Shown: positions 36,463 to 45,821, counted from the first letter of the stretch. The stretch is DNA of 64,000 nt from Hyphomicrobiales bacterium 4NK60-0047b (GCA_040367435.1 BAABWY010000006.1:124001-188000); one strand, 5' to 3'. Numbers and translations are program-made. The notes: a model not told the origin generated them from the sequence alone.

Positions 36463-36840
36463 ATGCGATCAAAACTCACCGTTTGGTACAATACCAAGTG
36501 CCCTATTTGTGACAGCGGAATTGAGTGGCAAAACAACCGACTTATCCGCGCGGTGCAGGCAGACGCCATTGAGTTTCGAGATATCAATCTCGAGCCTAAC
36601 GCTCTTTCGAATTTTAAAGCTGATCTTGAGGATGTGCGCCGTCGGCTTCATGGAGTCAATGCAAACGGGGAGATTTTTATAGGCGCGGATTGTGCGATCG
36701 AAATTTGGTTGCGCACACCAGGCGACACATGGCTTGGCAGGTTATTTGGAGCCCCAGTCATGCGTCCATTGATCCGGTTTGGTTATGATCGTTTTGCTGA
36801 CCTCCTCTATAAATGGAACCTGAACAAGGGTCATTGGTAA
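36463..36840 (+). CDS. DCC-family (DUF393) thiol-disulfide oxidoreductase-like protein
   Basis: 125 residues. The N-terminus LTVWYNTKCPICDSGIEWQ carries the C-P-x-C pair typical of DUF393 (usual form YDGxCPLC). The middle has GEIFIGADCAIEIWLRTPG and the end the usual basic tail. Function in the family is not firmly known; a redox role is suggested by the Cys pair. It is followed 32 bp later by the second ubiG, so a quinone-linked role is possible here. Confidence 0.82.
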   Translation: MRSKLTVWYNTKCPICDSGIEWQNNRLIRAVQADAIEFRDINLEPNALSNFKADLEDVRRRLHGVNANGEIFIGADCAIEIWLRTPGDTWLGRLFGAPVMRPLIRFGYDRFADLLYKWNLNKGHW

Positions 36841-36872
36841 AACTGAAGACAAAAAAAATTTAGGAAAATGCT

Positions 36873-37640
36873 ATGCTTCGAAAAGATCTGAAAAAAAACA
36901 TGTCTCTAACATCTGGCTCAGTTGATCCAGCAGAGATCACAAAGTTCAATAAATTTGCAGATGAATGGTGGAAGCCTGATGGTGCTTTTAAAACTGTACA
37001 TGCTTTCAACAAAGCACGAGTTGAGCATATTCTAAATCGTATTCCAGTCTTGTTCCAAAACAACCCAAACACACCCAAACCATTATCAGGATTAAAGATC
37101 ATTGATGTTGGTTGTGGTGCTGGTATTGTAACAGAGCCTTTATCAAATCATGGCGCTGACATACTCGGCATTGACGCGGCAGAGCGTAATATCGAAGTCG
37201 CGAAAAGGCACACTCACCAAAGTGGTGCTTCTGCTCGCTATCTCCACGCCCTACCTGAAGACTGTGTAGAGAAATTTGGTACATTTGATGTGGTGCTATC
37301 GCTTGAAGTAGTTGAGCATGTTGCTAATATAGAGGAATTTCTACAATCATTGACTGACTTAGTGCGCCCAGGTGGTTTGTTGATTATCGGAACGCTCAAT
37401 CGCACATTGCGCTCATATCTAAAAGCCATAATCGGGGCGGAATATGTATTGGGTTGGTTGCCACGCGGTACTCATGACTGGAGAAAATTTGTGACCCCAA
37501 CCGAGCTAGATGATCATCTCGGGCAAAGAGGTTTTAGTATTAAAGAACACTGTGGCGTTGCGTTAAATCCATTAACAATGCGTTGGAATATCAATAATGA
37601 TCTTAGTACTAATTACTTGCAATTTCACTGTAAGGGTTAA
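36873..37640 (+). CDS. ubiG: Second UbiG-like O-methyltransferase
   Basis: 255 residues, clearly related to the UbiG at 21772: FADEWWKPDGAFKTVHAFNKARVEHI, SAM loop IIDVGCGAGIVTEPLSNHG, VVLSLEVVEHVAN, GTLNRTLRSYLKAIIGAEYVLGWLPRGTHDWRKFV. The residues that define the family are kept, so it is probably active. The start has AGGA 7 bases upstream. It is paired with a DCC protein and divergent from an ArsR regulator, unlike the first copy. It may be a conditionally expressed isozyme or act on another quinone-like substrate. Confidence 0.9.
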   Translation: MLRKDLKKNMSLTSGSVDPAEITKFNKFADEWWKPDGAFKTVHAFNKARVEHILNRIPVLFQNNPNTPKPLSGLKIIDVGCGAGIVTEPLSNHGADILGIDAAERNIEVAKRHTHQSGASARYLHALPEDCVEKFGTFDVVLSLEVVEHVANIEEFLQSLTDLVRPGGLLIIGTLNRTLRSYLKAIIGAEYVLGWLPRGTHDWRKFVTPTELDDHLGQRGFSIKEHCGVALNPLTMRWNINNDLSTNYLQFHCKG

Positions 37641-37750
37641 GCTCATGTAACCGTCGACAGTCACTCCTTAAGAAGAGAACTAGTCTCAATAGGTTTTCCA
37701 GTGGCAATAAATGCCACTAAACAATCTGGTCATCACGTTTATATTAGACA

Positions 37751-37962
37751 TTAATGCACCGTGCAAATCATACAAAGACCAAACGACCGTATAATATGCT
37801 GTTCCATCGCCAGTTACTCTTTTTCATCAGCTCGGCATGTCACGCGAAAGAGCGCCATCTCTAAAGGCCCTTTCGCTCTGTCTTCATCATGCGGTAAAAA
37901 ATTCTAGGTCGTTAGTGCGTTGATTTGAGTATTACGAAATACAGCGAATTTTCACTTTATCC
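37751..37962 (-). pseudogene. Decayed copy of the 3' end of hupV (regulatory hydrogenase large subunit)
   Basis: This stretch aligns with 39064-39274, the last 70 or so codons of hupV, on the same strand. I count 139 identities in the first 180 aligned bases (about 77 percent); the alignment continues with a small indel to about 37962. Translated, it keeps GPLEMAL and a C-terminal CMICTVH (hupV: CMVCTVH), but it has an in-frame TAA in the ADEKE region and a lost Asp-Pro before the first Cys. There is no upstream part of the gene. It is a relic of a duplication or of a former second hydrogenase locus. Confidence 0.88.
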
Positions 37963-38592
37963 CACAACCTCAGGGTTCAAACTATAAGTCCCACTATGGC
38001 TCTGTTTCGCTAGAATATGTCCTTCCATAGCTTCTAACGCTTCTGCACCAGTAAAGCTCCCCTCCAGTCCAAGGCTGGTTGCATCAAGTGCATAAACTGT
38101 GAAGTGATAATGATGCATGATGCTATCGTTCCATGGCGGGCACGGTCCATCATAACCACCATAGTCACCGCCCATATCAGCATCACCTGCAAACCAATCA
38201 GTGTAGGAGTTGATGCCAGTGCGACCGTAGGTTTTTTGTTCAGGCGTTTTGCCTTTAGCCGTCACGCCATTCGCATCTTGAGCCTCGGCAATTTCATTTA
38301 TATCAGCCGGAATATCAACAAGAACCCAATGATAAAAATCAACACGAGGCAGGTCAGAGGGCACAATTTTACCTTCCTGGTTTACATCCTCACCAGAAGA
38401 AGGGACATCAGGGTCGTGACAAATAATGGCAAAGGATTTGGTGCCACTTGGCGCATTTCCCCACTTGATAAGCGGGTTAATGTTATCACTTAATGCCACG
38501 TGGGTTTCGGCATCCTTTTTACAAAACGCAAATTTATCCGGAATGGAAGCACCATTTTCCCAAGCAGGGATTTCAACAAAAAATGAACTCAT
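37957..38592 (-). CDS. PEBP/YbhB family protein
   Basis: 211 residues from the ATG at 38592, where AGGAG lies 7 bases upstream; the open frame further upstream is not needed. The phosphatidylethanolamine-binding fold is shown by NPLIKWGNAPSGTKSFAIICHDPDVPS, DFYHWVLVDIP and HHYHFTVYALD. Bacterial members (YbhB, YbcL) have no settled function. It sits between the hupV relic, which touches its 3' end, and the hydrogenase operon. Confidence 0.9.
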   Translation of the reverse strand: MSSFFVEIPAWENGASIPDKFAFCKKDAETHVALSDNINPLIKWGNAPSGTKSFAIICHDPDVPSSGEDVNQEGKIVPSDLPRVDFYHWVLVDIPADINEIAEAQDANGVTAKGKTPEQKTYGRTGINSYTDWFAGDADMGGDYGGYDGPCPPWNDSIMHHYHFTVYALDATSLGLEGSFTGAEALEAMEGHILAKQSHSGTYSLNPEVVG

Positions 38593-38910
38593 TATTTTTC
38601 TCCTGATAGTCACGTATCGCATAAAGATTGTTGTTATTACTATAGAAACAATCAAATTTATAGTGAGGATAAATGCAGCAAGGATAGGGCTGCCATTATC
38701 ATCACATTTCAGCTTCGTCGATTTTTTATGGAGTGTAAACTGAAAAAAGAAATTCTCTAAAGGTGGCTAGGAAATGCATCCACTACTATCGGAACATACG
38801 AAGGACATAGGCGACAAAGTCTCCCGCGAATTAGATTTTAAGTTGTTGTTTGCCTTGTTGCTTTATGAGCAAATAAGCATATCAGAAATTAAACTCGAAA
38901 GGGGAGTTTA
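38593..38910. other. Gap upstream of the PEBP gene
   Basis: Presumed promoter region of the PEBP gene. AT-rich; no gene, terminator or clear operator is seen before the structured element that starts at 38911. Confidence 0.35.
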
Positions 38911-39012
38911 GAAGGAGGACTGTCGCCTTTTCGGCGGCAGGACATGGCGAAGCGCTAGCAAAGCCCGGTGCGTTGTACCGCCCATCGGAGGGCCTGCAGC
39001 GAAGCTGCAGTG
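38911..39012 (+). repeat. Large structured intergenic element, copy C2
   Basis: Hairpin 1 CTGTCGCC-ttttc-GGCGGCAG (38920-38940) has a U-G wobble at 38923/38937. Then come GACATGGCGAAGC, hairpin 2 GGTGC-gtt-GTACC (38967-38979, with a G-U wobble), ATCGGAGGG, and hairpin 3 CTGCAGC-gaa-GCTGCAG (38994-39010). The tail is replaced by a stem-loop module (39012-39040). Both wobbles pair only on the plus strand. It lies just past the hupV stop, antisense to the hydrogenase operon. Confidence 0.7.
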
Positions 39013-39040
39013 CGACGGTTGCTGGTGGGCAACCGAAGGA
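39012..39040 (+). repeat. Stem-loop module after element C2
   Basis: GACGGTTGC-tggtg-GGCAACC-gaaggagc; inner stem GGTTGC/GCAACC. Confidence 0.5.
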
Positions 39041-39062
39041 GCATTTAAAAGAGTGAGATAGA

Positions 39063-40517
39063 TCAATGAACCGTGCAAACCATACACGGATCAAACGAGC
39101 GTACAATATGCTGCACCATCGCTGGCTGCTCTTTTTCATCAGCTCTGCAAGCAGCACCAATAAGCGCCATCTCTAAAGGCCCTTTGGCTCCGTCCTTGTC
39201 TCGCGGCGAGAAATTCCAGGTGGTTGGCGCGATGATTTGGTAGTTTAAAATACGGCCATTTTTCACTTTGATCCAATGCCCAAGTGATCCGCGCGCCGCC
39301 TCCATCAAACCAAAGCCCTCAGCCGTGTCGTCCATGCTCGCATGGTTGCAAATGGGCTCGCCCGGATGGAGTTGCCGCGCCCAGCCTTCCATCGCAATCA
39401 CCACTTCAGCAATCTCCATCAAGCGTGCCACAATCCGCGCTTCAACATTGCCTTGATTGCCTGTTGCAAGCTCTTGAAAAAGCGGATGTTCATCAACCAC
39501 ATGCCGAGCAAGCGCGCCCACTTCAGCAGGCTTGTTGTTCAACCGAGGCGCCTTGCACCAACTGTAGCCATCTGATTGCTCCGCATCAGGAACAGTCGCG
39601 CCCTCAAACGGGTGTAAGGCTTCAGATTGGTCTGCCATCCAGCTATGGCTCACATCTTCAGCAATGGCCTCTTGTGAAAGCGCAGCATAATCACCCGCCT
39701 CAACTGTTCCTTGCTTGTAAAGCGTGCCGTCTTCTTCGTCATAAACCCCATAGCTCAGGAAGAGATCCGGCCCTTGCCCTTGCTTAATGAGTTCCAGCTG
39801 AGATGAAGCCTTTAAAAATAACCCCATGTCACTACTGGCTGGTCGTCCTTGAGAGAAAAGATCCACAAGCTCAGGTTTAGAGATAACCGAAGTCAGCTCT
39901 TCTAGTGAACATCCAAAAAGAGTGTTTTCTAAATATTGGCGAAAGCCAGCTAAAATTCCAATGCAGCGAATTTGATCCTGCTGGCCAATGGTGCGTGTTG
40001 TGCCCCCTGGTTGGAGAGCAAGGCTGTGTGGCCACTTGCCAGCTAAAATACCAAGCAGATGCATAAACTCAGCCCTTGCCTTTAGCATCTCTTTAGCAGA
40101 TGTCCCTTGCACAGATTTGAAACGAGGATGAACCTCTTTAAACCAGTCCTCAGTCTGATAAGTGTCTCGGCAAAAATCAGGCATAAAAAACAAATAAAAA
40201 TGAGTGAGATGATCAGCAATATTCTCAGCTGCCAGCACAAGGTTATGTGAGAGCCGCCCATTATGAGGCATCGTCAAACCTTTTGCCATTTGCAAAGCTT
40301 TCGCCGCCGCAACAGATTGCGCTACAGAGCAAATGCCGCAAATTCGAGGTGTATAAACAAGAGCATCCTCAGGCGCTTTTCCAACAAGAATGCGCTCAAA
40401 CCCACGGTATAAAGGAGAGACAACCCAAGCGTCTTTAACCGTGTCACCATCAAATTCAAGTTGAACTTCAAGGTCGCCCTCTACCCGGTTAAAGGGACCA
40501 ATTATCTTGCGGCTCAT
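39063..40517 (-). CDS. hupV: Regulatory (H2-sensing) [NiFe]-hydrogenase large subunit HupV/HoxC
   Basis: 484 residues. Carries the NiFe site of the cytoplasmic H2 sensor that signals to the kinase HupT/HoxJ. The N-terminal ligand motif is RICGICSVAQ and the C-terminal one DPCMVCTVH. The protein ends exactly at that His, without the cleavable tail of uptake enzymes, which is the mark of the HupV/HoxC type and means no protease step. It is shorter than HupL (600) in this window. It overlaps hupU by 4 bp and is last in the operon. A decayed copy of its 3' end lies 1.1 kb downstream. Confidence 0.95.
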   Translation of the reverse strand: MSRKIIGPFNRVEGDLEVQLEFDGDTVKDAWVVSPLYRGFERILVGKAPEDALVYTPRICGICSVAQSVAAAKALQMAKGLTMPHNGRLSHNLVLAAENIADHLTHFYLFFMPDFCRDTYQTEDWFKEVHPRFKSVQGTSAKEMLKARAEFMHLLGILAGKWPHSLALQPGGTTRTIGQQDQIRCIGILAGFRQYLENTLFGCSLEELTSVISKPELVDLFSQGRPASSDMGLFLKASSQLELIKQGQGPDLFLSYGVYDEEDGTLYKQGTVEAGDYAALSQEAIAEDVSHSWMADQSEALHPFEGATVPDAEQSDGYSWCKAPRLNNKPAEVGALARHVVDEHPLFQELATGNQGNVEARIVARLMEIAEVVIAMEGWARQLHPGEPICNHASMDDTAEGFGLMEAARGSLGHWIKVKNGRILNYQIIAPTTWNFSPRDKDGAKGPLEMALIGAACRADEKEQPAMVQHIVRSFDPCMVCTVH

Positions 40518-41593
40518 TTCTTTTTGCCCTCTCTAGTGGTGCCTCGATTAGATGCACCAGATCCGGATGGCGGCACTTTAATATGATCCGCCGTCGCATT
40601 TTCGCGCAGTCTATCAGGCGTAGCCGCTTTCGACAAAGAGGCAAGGGCCACAAACCAGGCCTTTGGCATATCTGTTGGCAAACCAATCGGAATACCAGCG
40701 ATTTTCGGTGTCTCCATGAAAGGATGCCCGGGTTCTTCAAATTTTGGTGCCGTGCAATTGATACACGCATACCCGCCCCGCAAGCATGAGCCACTTCCAT
40801 TCCACAGCCGTGTGTTGCAATCAGCTCTGGCTTGTGTCCCAAGACATCCCATATGTTCCATCATGCAACCAAGATCAGAAGGTTGCTCAGCACTGGCTTT
40901 AAATTCGTAAAATTCATTCCGCGGGCAACCATGGTGAACAAGATGGTCCGTATAAGAACGAGGGCGCTCAAGGTCATCCATCTGCGCTTCAGTAAAGCTG
41001 CCAAATGCAACTGACATCAATGTCTCAAGCACCCAGTTCGGATGGGTCGGGCACCCAGCAATGTTCACAACAGGCAAGCCAGATTGTGAGCGAAAATCAG
41101 AGCCGAGTAATCCGCCCGGTTCTTTGCCATCATAAGAAAGTCCAACGGCTTCAACTTCATTGTCACCAGCCGCTGTAATGCCGCCAAATGCTGCGCAACT
41201 TCCAACAGCCACCACATGTTTGGCGTGTGAGGAGAGGTCTTTAATCCAGTCGATCATCGGGCGGCCAGTGCCTGCCATCATATGGAATTTACCTGTGCCA
41301 TTGGGCCCGCACATAGCAGATCCCTCAAGACAAAGGATATCAAGTCGTTGCTCACCTGATAGGATGCGATGAAGAATATCCGTAAATTCAGCGCCTGTTT
41401 CCAAGCTTAAAGAAGGGTGCCACAAAACCTCAATACCAGCAGCTTCAAAGCCGGTGATTAAGTCAGGCCCTTCAGCACAAAGAAGTGACAGTGAACATCC
41501 GCCACAGCCACCAGACTGTAACCACAAAAGAGTCTGCTTTTCCGCTTTGGGTGAGAGTTTTTCTATCTCAGTTTTGCTAACTGGTTTATTCAT
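40514..41593 (-). CDS. hupU: Regulatory [NiFe]-hydrogenase small subunit HupU/HoxB
   Basis: 359 residues. Fe-S subunit of the H2 sensor. It has the Cys ligands LQSGGCGGCSLSLL, LEGSAMCGPNGTG, VGSCAAFGG, AGCPTHPNW and the distal/medial cluster region GCMMEHMGCLGTQARADCN and CINCTAP. There is no Tat signal peptide (it begins MNKPVSKTEIEKLS), so it stays in the cytoplasm, in contrast to HupS. The C-terminal 30 residues are Lys/Ser/Gly-rich, as in other HoxB proteins that bind the kinase. It directly follows hupT. Confidence 0.95.
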   Translation of the reverse strand: MNKPVSKTEIEKLSPKAEKQTLLWLQSGGCGGCSLSLLCAEGPDLITGFEAAGIEVLWHPSLSLETGAEFTDILHRILSGEQRLDILCLEGSAMCGPNGTGKFHMMAGTGRPMIDWIKDLSSHAKHVVAVGSCAAFGGITAAGDNEVEAVGLSYDGKEPGGLLGSDFRSQSGLPVVNIAGCPTHPNWVLETLMSVAFGSFTEAQMDDLERPRSYTDHLVHHGCPRNEFYEFKASAEQPSDLGCMMEHMGCLGTQARADCNTRLWNGSGSCLRGGYACINCTAPKFEEPGHPFMETPKIAGIPIGLPTDMPKAWFVALASLSKAATPDRLRENATADHIKVPPSGSGASNRGTTREGKKK

Positions 41594-42967
41594 TTACGCA
41601 CTCTGTTTGGGTAGGGATAAAATAAACTCTGCACCACTACCAGTGTGGTTGCAAGCTGTGAGTTTGCCACCAAGTTCTTCAGCCAAGCCATAACTAATAT
41701 AAAGCCCAAGACCAGTCCCCTGACCAAGAGGTTTCGTTGTGAAAAACGGTTCGAAAATTTGATCGATGGCTGTGTCCTGAATGCCTGGTCCATTATCAAT
41801 CACATGAATGGATATGTCGCTCTCGGTTTCTTCCGAATGAATGGTGATTTGCGCGTCCTCCTGGCCATCAACCACATCCAAAGCATTTTGCAATAAATTG
41901 ACCATAATCTGATGCACAGGCCCGCGGCGCGAGATGATCTCTAATCGCTCAGGCATGTCATAAATAAATTGATGCTTACTTGTGACAGATTTAGAGACCC
42001 AGTGTCCGGCCGTTCGAATAACACGAACGATGTTAAAAGGCTCTTGTGTTTCTTTTTGCACAGAAGAAAAACGGCGCAATTCCTGCACAATCTCACTCAC
42101 CCGTTCAGCACCTTCAAGGGTGCCATCCACAAGTGGATTAATATCCGTGACGATGCGATCAATTTTTAAATCTTGCCGCATTTGCACAAGTTGAACAGTG
42201 TCCGTTCCGCTGTCTATGGCCTTGAGATATTTTGTAATCCGCTCACCATAGCGGCGCAGGGCATGCATGTTACCGAAAACAAAACTAATCGGATTATTCA
42301 GCTCATGAGCAACGCCCGCTACCAAGCGGCCAAGGGCGGTCATTTTTTCAGCAAACACCAATTGCTGCTGTGTATTGCGTAATTTTTGATGCGCTTGATC
42401 AAGGTCTTTGTAAGCTCGGCGTAGTTCCCCTAAATGACGGCCAATCAGCACAATGCCAACAAATCGCCCTTCATGATCATAACGGGCTGAACAATTCATA
42501 GAAAAGAGACTTTCATTCCCTTCCCCATCAAGAAGGACAAGCTCTTTATCTTCTATTCTTTCTTGGTCACGAAGATGTTGGGTAAGGTTCGAAACACAGT
42601 GAGCTGAACAAGGCGCAAAAATATCTTGAAGGTTCTTGCCGCGTAACTCTTGGTCATTACTATCAGATAGTTTTTGATAAGCATCATTCGCTTGTTGAAT
42701 TTTGCCTCTTGTGTCACAAACAATCAGCACATCAGTCATAGATGATAGTACACTACCGATAAAAGCTTGTGCATCTTCAAGTTCAGCGTTTTTTTGCTCT
42801 AATTCTAATTGATAGCGAACATGGTCAGCATAGACCTCATCCATTTTTTGGATAACATCAATCCATGCCTCTTCATTATTTCCAGATAAAGCAATATGGT
42901 CCCCAACCCCTGCAATATTGATTAAGCCGTCATTTTTAGCATGATCATCTTGTTCGGCTGAGCTCAT
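41594..42967 (-). CDS. hupT: Hydrogenase-linked sensor histidine kinase HupT/HoxJ
   Basis: 457 residues, no membrane segments. An N-terminal helix is followed by a PAS domain at about 65-190 (AFIGSVLSSMTDVLIVCDTRG), a coiled coil, the H-box RLVAGVAHELNNPISFVFGN and the ATPase domain (MVNLLQNALDVVD, DNGPGI, GTGLGLYISYGLAEELGG). In known systems HoxJ binds the regulatory hydrogenase and phosphorylates HoxA when H2 is absent, which turns HoxA off. It touches hupU (no gap) and lies 8 bp after hupR. Confidence 0.93.
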   Translation of the reverse strand: MSSAEQDDHAKNDGLINIAGVGDHIALSGNNEEAWIDVIQKMDEVYADHVRYQLELEQKNAELEDAQAFIGSVLSSMTDVLIVCDTRGKIQQANDAYQKLSDSNDQELRGKNLQDIFAPCSAHCVSNLTQHLRDQERIEDKELVLLDGEGNESLFSMNCSARYDHEGRFVGIVLIGRHLGELRRAYKDLDQAHQKLRNTQQQLVFAEKMTALGRLVAGVAHELNNPISFVFGNMHALRRYGERITKYLKAIDSGTDTVQLVQMRQDLKIDRIVTDINPLVDGTLEGAERVSEIVQELRRFSSVQKETQEPFNIVRVIRTAGHWVSKSVTSKHQFIYDMPERLEIISRRGPVHQIMVNLLQNALDVVDGQEDAQITIHSEETESDISIHVIDNGPGIQDTAIDQIFEPFFTTKPLGQGTGLGLYISYGLAEELGGKLTACNHTGSGAEFILSLPKQSA

Positions 42968-42975
42968 ATACTTAA

Positions 42976-44469
42976 TTATCCATCCTGTTTCGCTTTCCTT
43001 TCAGAATGCGTAAAACTTTCGATCTTATCAAGACTATATCTTTCTAATTTTGACCGAAGGCCAACTCGAGAGAGACCAAGTTCACGAGCAGCCTGACTTT
43101 TATTCCACTTATGACGAATAAGAGTCTCTTTAATAATACGAGCCTCAAGGGCCTCAATACGGTCTTTTAGAGTGCCATCAAGGCTAGCAAAGGCCTCTAG
43201 AACCCCATCATCATCAGGCGGTGCAGCTCTTAAAATGCGTGGGCTTAATAAATCAGCTGTTAAATCTTGTTTTTCTGGCGCCATAACCACCATATGCTGA
43301 ATTTCGTTCATAAGCTCGCGAACATTTCCCGGCCAATGATATTTGGTGAGGCAATCACTGGTTTCAGCAGTGAATTCACCAACATTTTTTTGCAAACTGG
43401 CCCGAGCTCGCTCGAATAAAATCTTTGCAATAGGCAAAACATCTTCATTCCGGTCCCGAAGCGGTGGTAAAAGAATAGTCACGCCAGCTAAGCGATAATA
43501 TAAATCTTGCCGAAAATTACCCAAACGAACTTCATTTTCCAAATCTTTGTTGGTGGCAGCAATAACGCGGATATCAACTTTACGCGTTTTGCTAGAGCCA
43601 ACCGGGCGAATTTCTCCCTCTTGTAAAACTCGCAAAAGCTTCACCTGAAAGGCAGGGGAAACTTCACCAATTTCATCGAGGAAAATAGTACCGCCATTCG
43701 CCCGCTCAAAAAGCCCCACATGGTCTTCAACGGCTCCGGTAAAAGCGCCGCGCTTATGACCAAACATCTCACTCTCTAAAAGTTCGTCAGGAAGAGCCCC
43801 GCAATTTTCAACAACAAAAGGCTTATTCCACCGCAGGCTATTATAATGCAGTGACCGCGCCGCCAATTCTTTGCCTGTACCAGATTCGCCAGTAATAAGA
43901 ACAAAAACATCGTAAGGAGCCAATTGAGCTAACTTGGAACAAATTTCATTCATCGGACTACTATCAGAGCGGATGATCCCGTCATCATAAGAGTAGCTTT
44001 CCTTAAGCTCCTTGCGCCTTGTGTGCATCACACTTTCAGCTCTGTCAGATGACATCTTCAACTCAATAGCAAGTAGTTCATTATTACGCTGTAAGTCATA
44101 AAGTCCGGCTGCGTTTTTCAGAGTAAGCAGTAATGATTCCGGTTGCCACGGCTTAGTAACATATTGATAAATCCCAGCTTCATTGACACCGCGAATAATG
44201 TCCTCAGCTTCTGTATAACCAGAAATGATGATGCGCACTAAGTCAGGCCATTTCGTGCGAGCAATTTTCAAAAACTCAACACCGGTCATATCCGGCATGC
44301 ACTGGTCACATAGTATAATTTGCACATATTCCGTCTCAAGAATTTTCTCAGCTTCAGCAATCGACGTTGCTGTCTTAACATCAAAATCCTCTTCAAGGAT
44401 GCGCTCCAATGCTTCTACACTGCGCGCTTCATCATCTATGACAAGTATGGAAGGTTGGTCTACATCCAT
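42976..44469 (-). CDS. hupR: NtrC-family response regulator HupR/HoxA
   Basis: 497 residues. A receiver domain with the phosphorylated Asp in QIILCDQCMPDMTG, a sigma-54-interacting AAA+ domain (Walker A GESGTGKE, GAFTGA loop in HKRGAFTGAVEDH, Walker B GTIFLDEIGE) and a Fis-type HTH (KSQAARELGLSRVGLRSKL). In rhizobia, Rhodobacter and Ralstonia this protein activates hupSL from sigma-54 promoters in the unphosphorylated form. The matching promoters and a shared upstream box are seen at 50620 and 54953. It lies inside the maturation operon, so it should control its own synthesis. Confidence 0.95.
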   Translation of the reverse strand: MDVDQPSILVIDDEARSVEALERILEEDFDVKTATSIAEAEKILETEYVQIILCDQCMPDMTGVEFLKIARTKWPDLVRIIISGYTEAEDIIRGVNEAGIYQYVTKPWQPESLLLTLKNAAGLYDLQRNNELLAIELKMSSDRAESVMHTRRKELKESYSYDDGIIRSDSSPMNEICSKLAQLAPYDVFVLITGESGTGKELAARSLHYNSLRWNKPFVVENCGALPDELLESEMFGHKRGAFTGAVEDHVGLFERANGGTIFLDEIGEVSPAFQVKLLRVLQEGEIRPVGSSKTRKVDIRVIAATNKDLENEVRLGNFRQDLYYRLAGVTILLPPLRDRNEDVLPIAKILFERARASLQKNVGEFTAETSDCLTKYHWPGNVRELMNEIQHMVVMAPEKQDLTADLLSPRILRAAPPDDDGVLEAFASLDGTLKDRIEALEARIIKETLIRHKWNKSQAARELGLSRVGLRSKLERYSLDKIESFTHSERKAKQDG

Positions 44470-44505
44470 ATTTCTTCTCCTAAAGCAGCGTCTATTCTAA
44501 AAGCT

Positions 44506-45444
44506 CTATTCAGCAACGGCACTCATTTCTACATCAGTTGTTTTTTCTGCATTGTTTTTGAAGTTATGCCCAGTGGTCGCAAGTGCCAATGTAGCCTCAA
44601 GCCAATTAATCCAATCGCCATAACCTTCACCAGTTGTAGATGATATCTGCAAAACCTTAATGCCCGGGTTAACACGCCGTGCATTCTCAATTGTTTTTTC
44701 GACATCAAATTCAATATGCGGTAAGAGGTCGACTTTATTCAAAAGCATTAAATCGGCAGCGTGGAACATGTCCGGATACTTCAAGGGTTTATCTTCACCC
44801 TCGGTTACTGAGAGGATCACAATTTTATGCGCTTCTCCAAGGTCAAAACTGGCCGGACATACTAGGTTACCAACATTCTCAATAAAAACAAAACTTCCCT
44901 CTTGAGGGTTGAGGCTACCAAGAGCATGGCCAACCATGTGCCCGTCAAGGTGACACCCTTTGCCGGTATTCACTTGAATGGCTTTAGCGCCTGTTTCACG
45001 AATGCGGTCGGCATCATTGGCTGTTTGCTGATCTCCTTCAATAACGGAGCAAACATGCTTGTCTTGCAGCTCAGTGATCGTTCGGCAAAGCGTTGTTGTT
45101 TTACCAGAGCCTGGGCTGGAGACTAAGTTCAAAGCCAGGATACCGCGCTCATTAAAGAAGGTGCGGTTCGTCGAGGCATATTCATCATTTTTAGAAAGAA
45201 TATTTTTCTCGATTTGCACCATGCGTGCTTGGCTTAAGCCTGGGGCATGAGCATGGGCTGGTCCTTGTCCATAATCGTGCGTATGTTCGTCACTATGGCC
45301 ATGGTGGTGAGTGTGATCATGAGAATGGTCATGATGATCATGTGAGTGATCGTGTGAGTGATCATGAGGCTGATCAAGCATATGATCTTTACTCTGCCCG
45401 TCAATTTTAAGATTGCCACTGCTGCAGCCACATACTGTACACAT
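44506..45444 (-). CDS. hypB: Hydrogenase nickel incorporation GTPase HypB
   Basis: 312 residues. GTPase that delivers Ni to hydrogenase with HypA. It starts with the high-affinity site [10 protein letters not shown] (CxxCGC type). A His/Asp-rich stretch at about 25-65 (dozens of His, nickel storage, as in rhizobial HypB) precedes the G domain with P-loop [11 protein letters not shown], the nickel/Zn-site segment GKGCHLDG, and NKVDLLPH. It overlaps the hypA stop by one base (TAATG). Confidence 0.96.
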   Translation of the reverse strand: MCTVCGCSSGNLKIDGQSKDHMLDQPHDHSHDHSHDHHDHSHDHTHHHGHSDEHTHDYGQGPAHAHAPGLSQARMVQIEKNILSKNDEYASTNRTFFNERGILALNLVSSPGSGKTTTLCRTITELQDKHVCSVIEGDQQTANDADRIRETGAKAIQVNTGKGCHLDGHMVGHALGSLNPQEGSFVFIENVGNLVCPASFDLGEAHKIVILSVTEGEDKPLKYPDMFHAADLMLLNKVDLLPHIEFDVEKTIENARRVNPGIKVLQISSTTGEGYGDWINWLEATLALATTGHNFKNNAEKTTDVEMSAVAE

Positions 45445-45785
45445 TAGTCGACCTCCAATTCTTTAATCGATAATTCTTCACCAGCCGTCACCTGAATTTG
45501 AGCAGAACCACAAACAGGGCAGTCATCATACCTTTGTTTTATGGTCACAGTCTCAGCGCATTGCATGCACCAGGCCGTTGCCGGCATATCTATAATTATA
45601 AGTTCAGAGCCTTCTGCCAAAGACCCTTTCATAACAACATCAAAACTAAATCTAAGCGCATCAACTTCAACACCTGAAAGAGGTCCTATTTCGAGAGCGA
45701 CCTTTTTCACTTTCGTGAAATTCTTCTTTGCACTTTCACTTTCAAGAATTTGCAAAATTCCCTCACATAATGACATTTCATGCAT
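45444..45785 (-). CDS. hypA: Hydrogenase nickel incorporation protein HypA
   Basis: 113 residues. Nickel donor for the large subunits. [17 protein letters not shown] carries the Ni ligand His2 and Glu3. The zinc site has the two pairs CMQC and CPVC. Family length is normal. It follows hupK after 36 bp. Confidence 0.96.
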   Translation of the reverse strand: MHEMSLCEGILQILESESAKKNFTKVKKVALEIGPLSGVEVDALRFSFDVVMKGSLAEGSELIIIDMPATAWCMQCAETVTIKQRYDDCPVCGSAQIQVTAGEELSIKELEVD

Positions 45786-45821
45786 AACAAATCTCCGGTT
45801 TATGCATAGGACACCTCTGGT

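Noticed and set aside
38911-39012. Element C2 as the terminator of the hydrogenase operon
   Set aside because: It lies past hupV and could fold, but there is no T-run on the minus strand, and its wobble pairs favour the plus strand.
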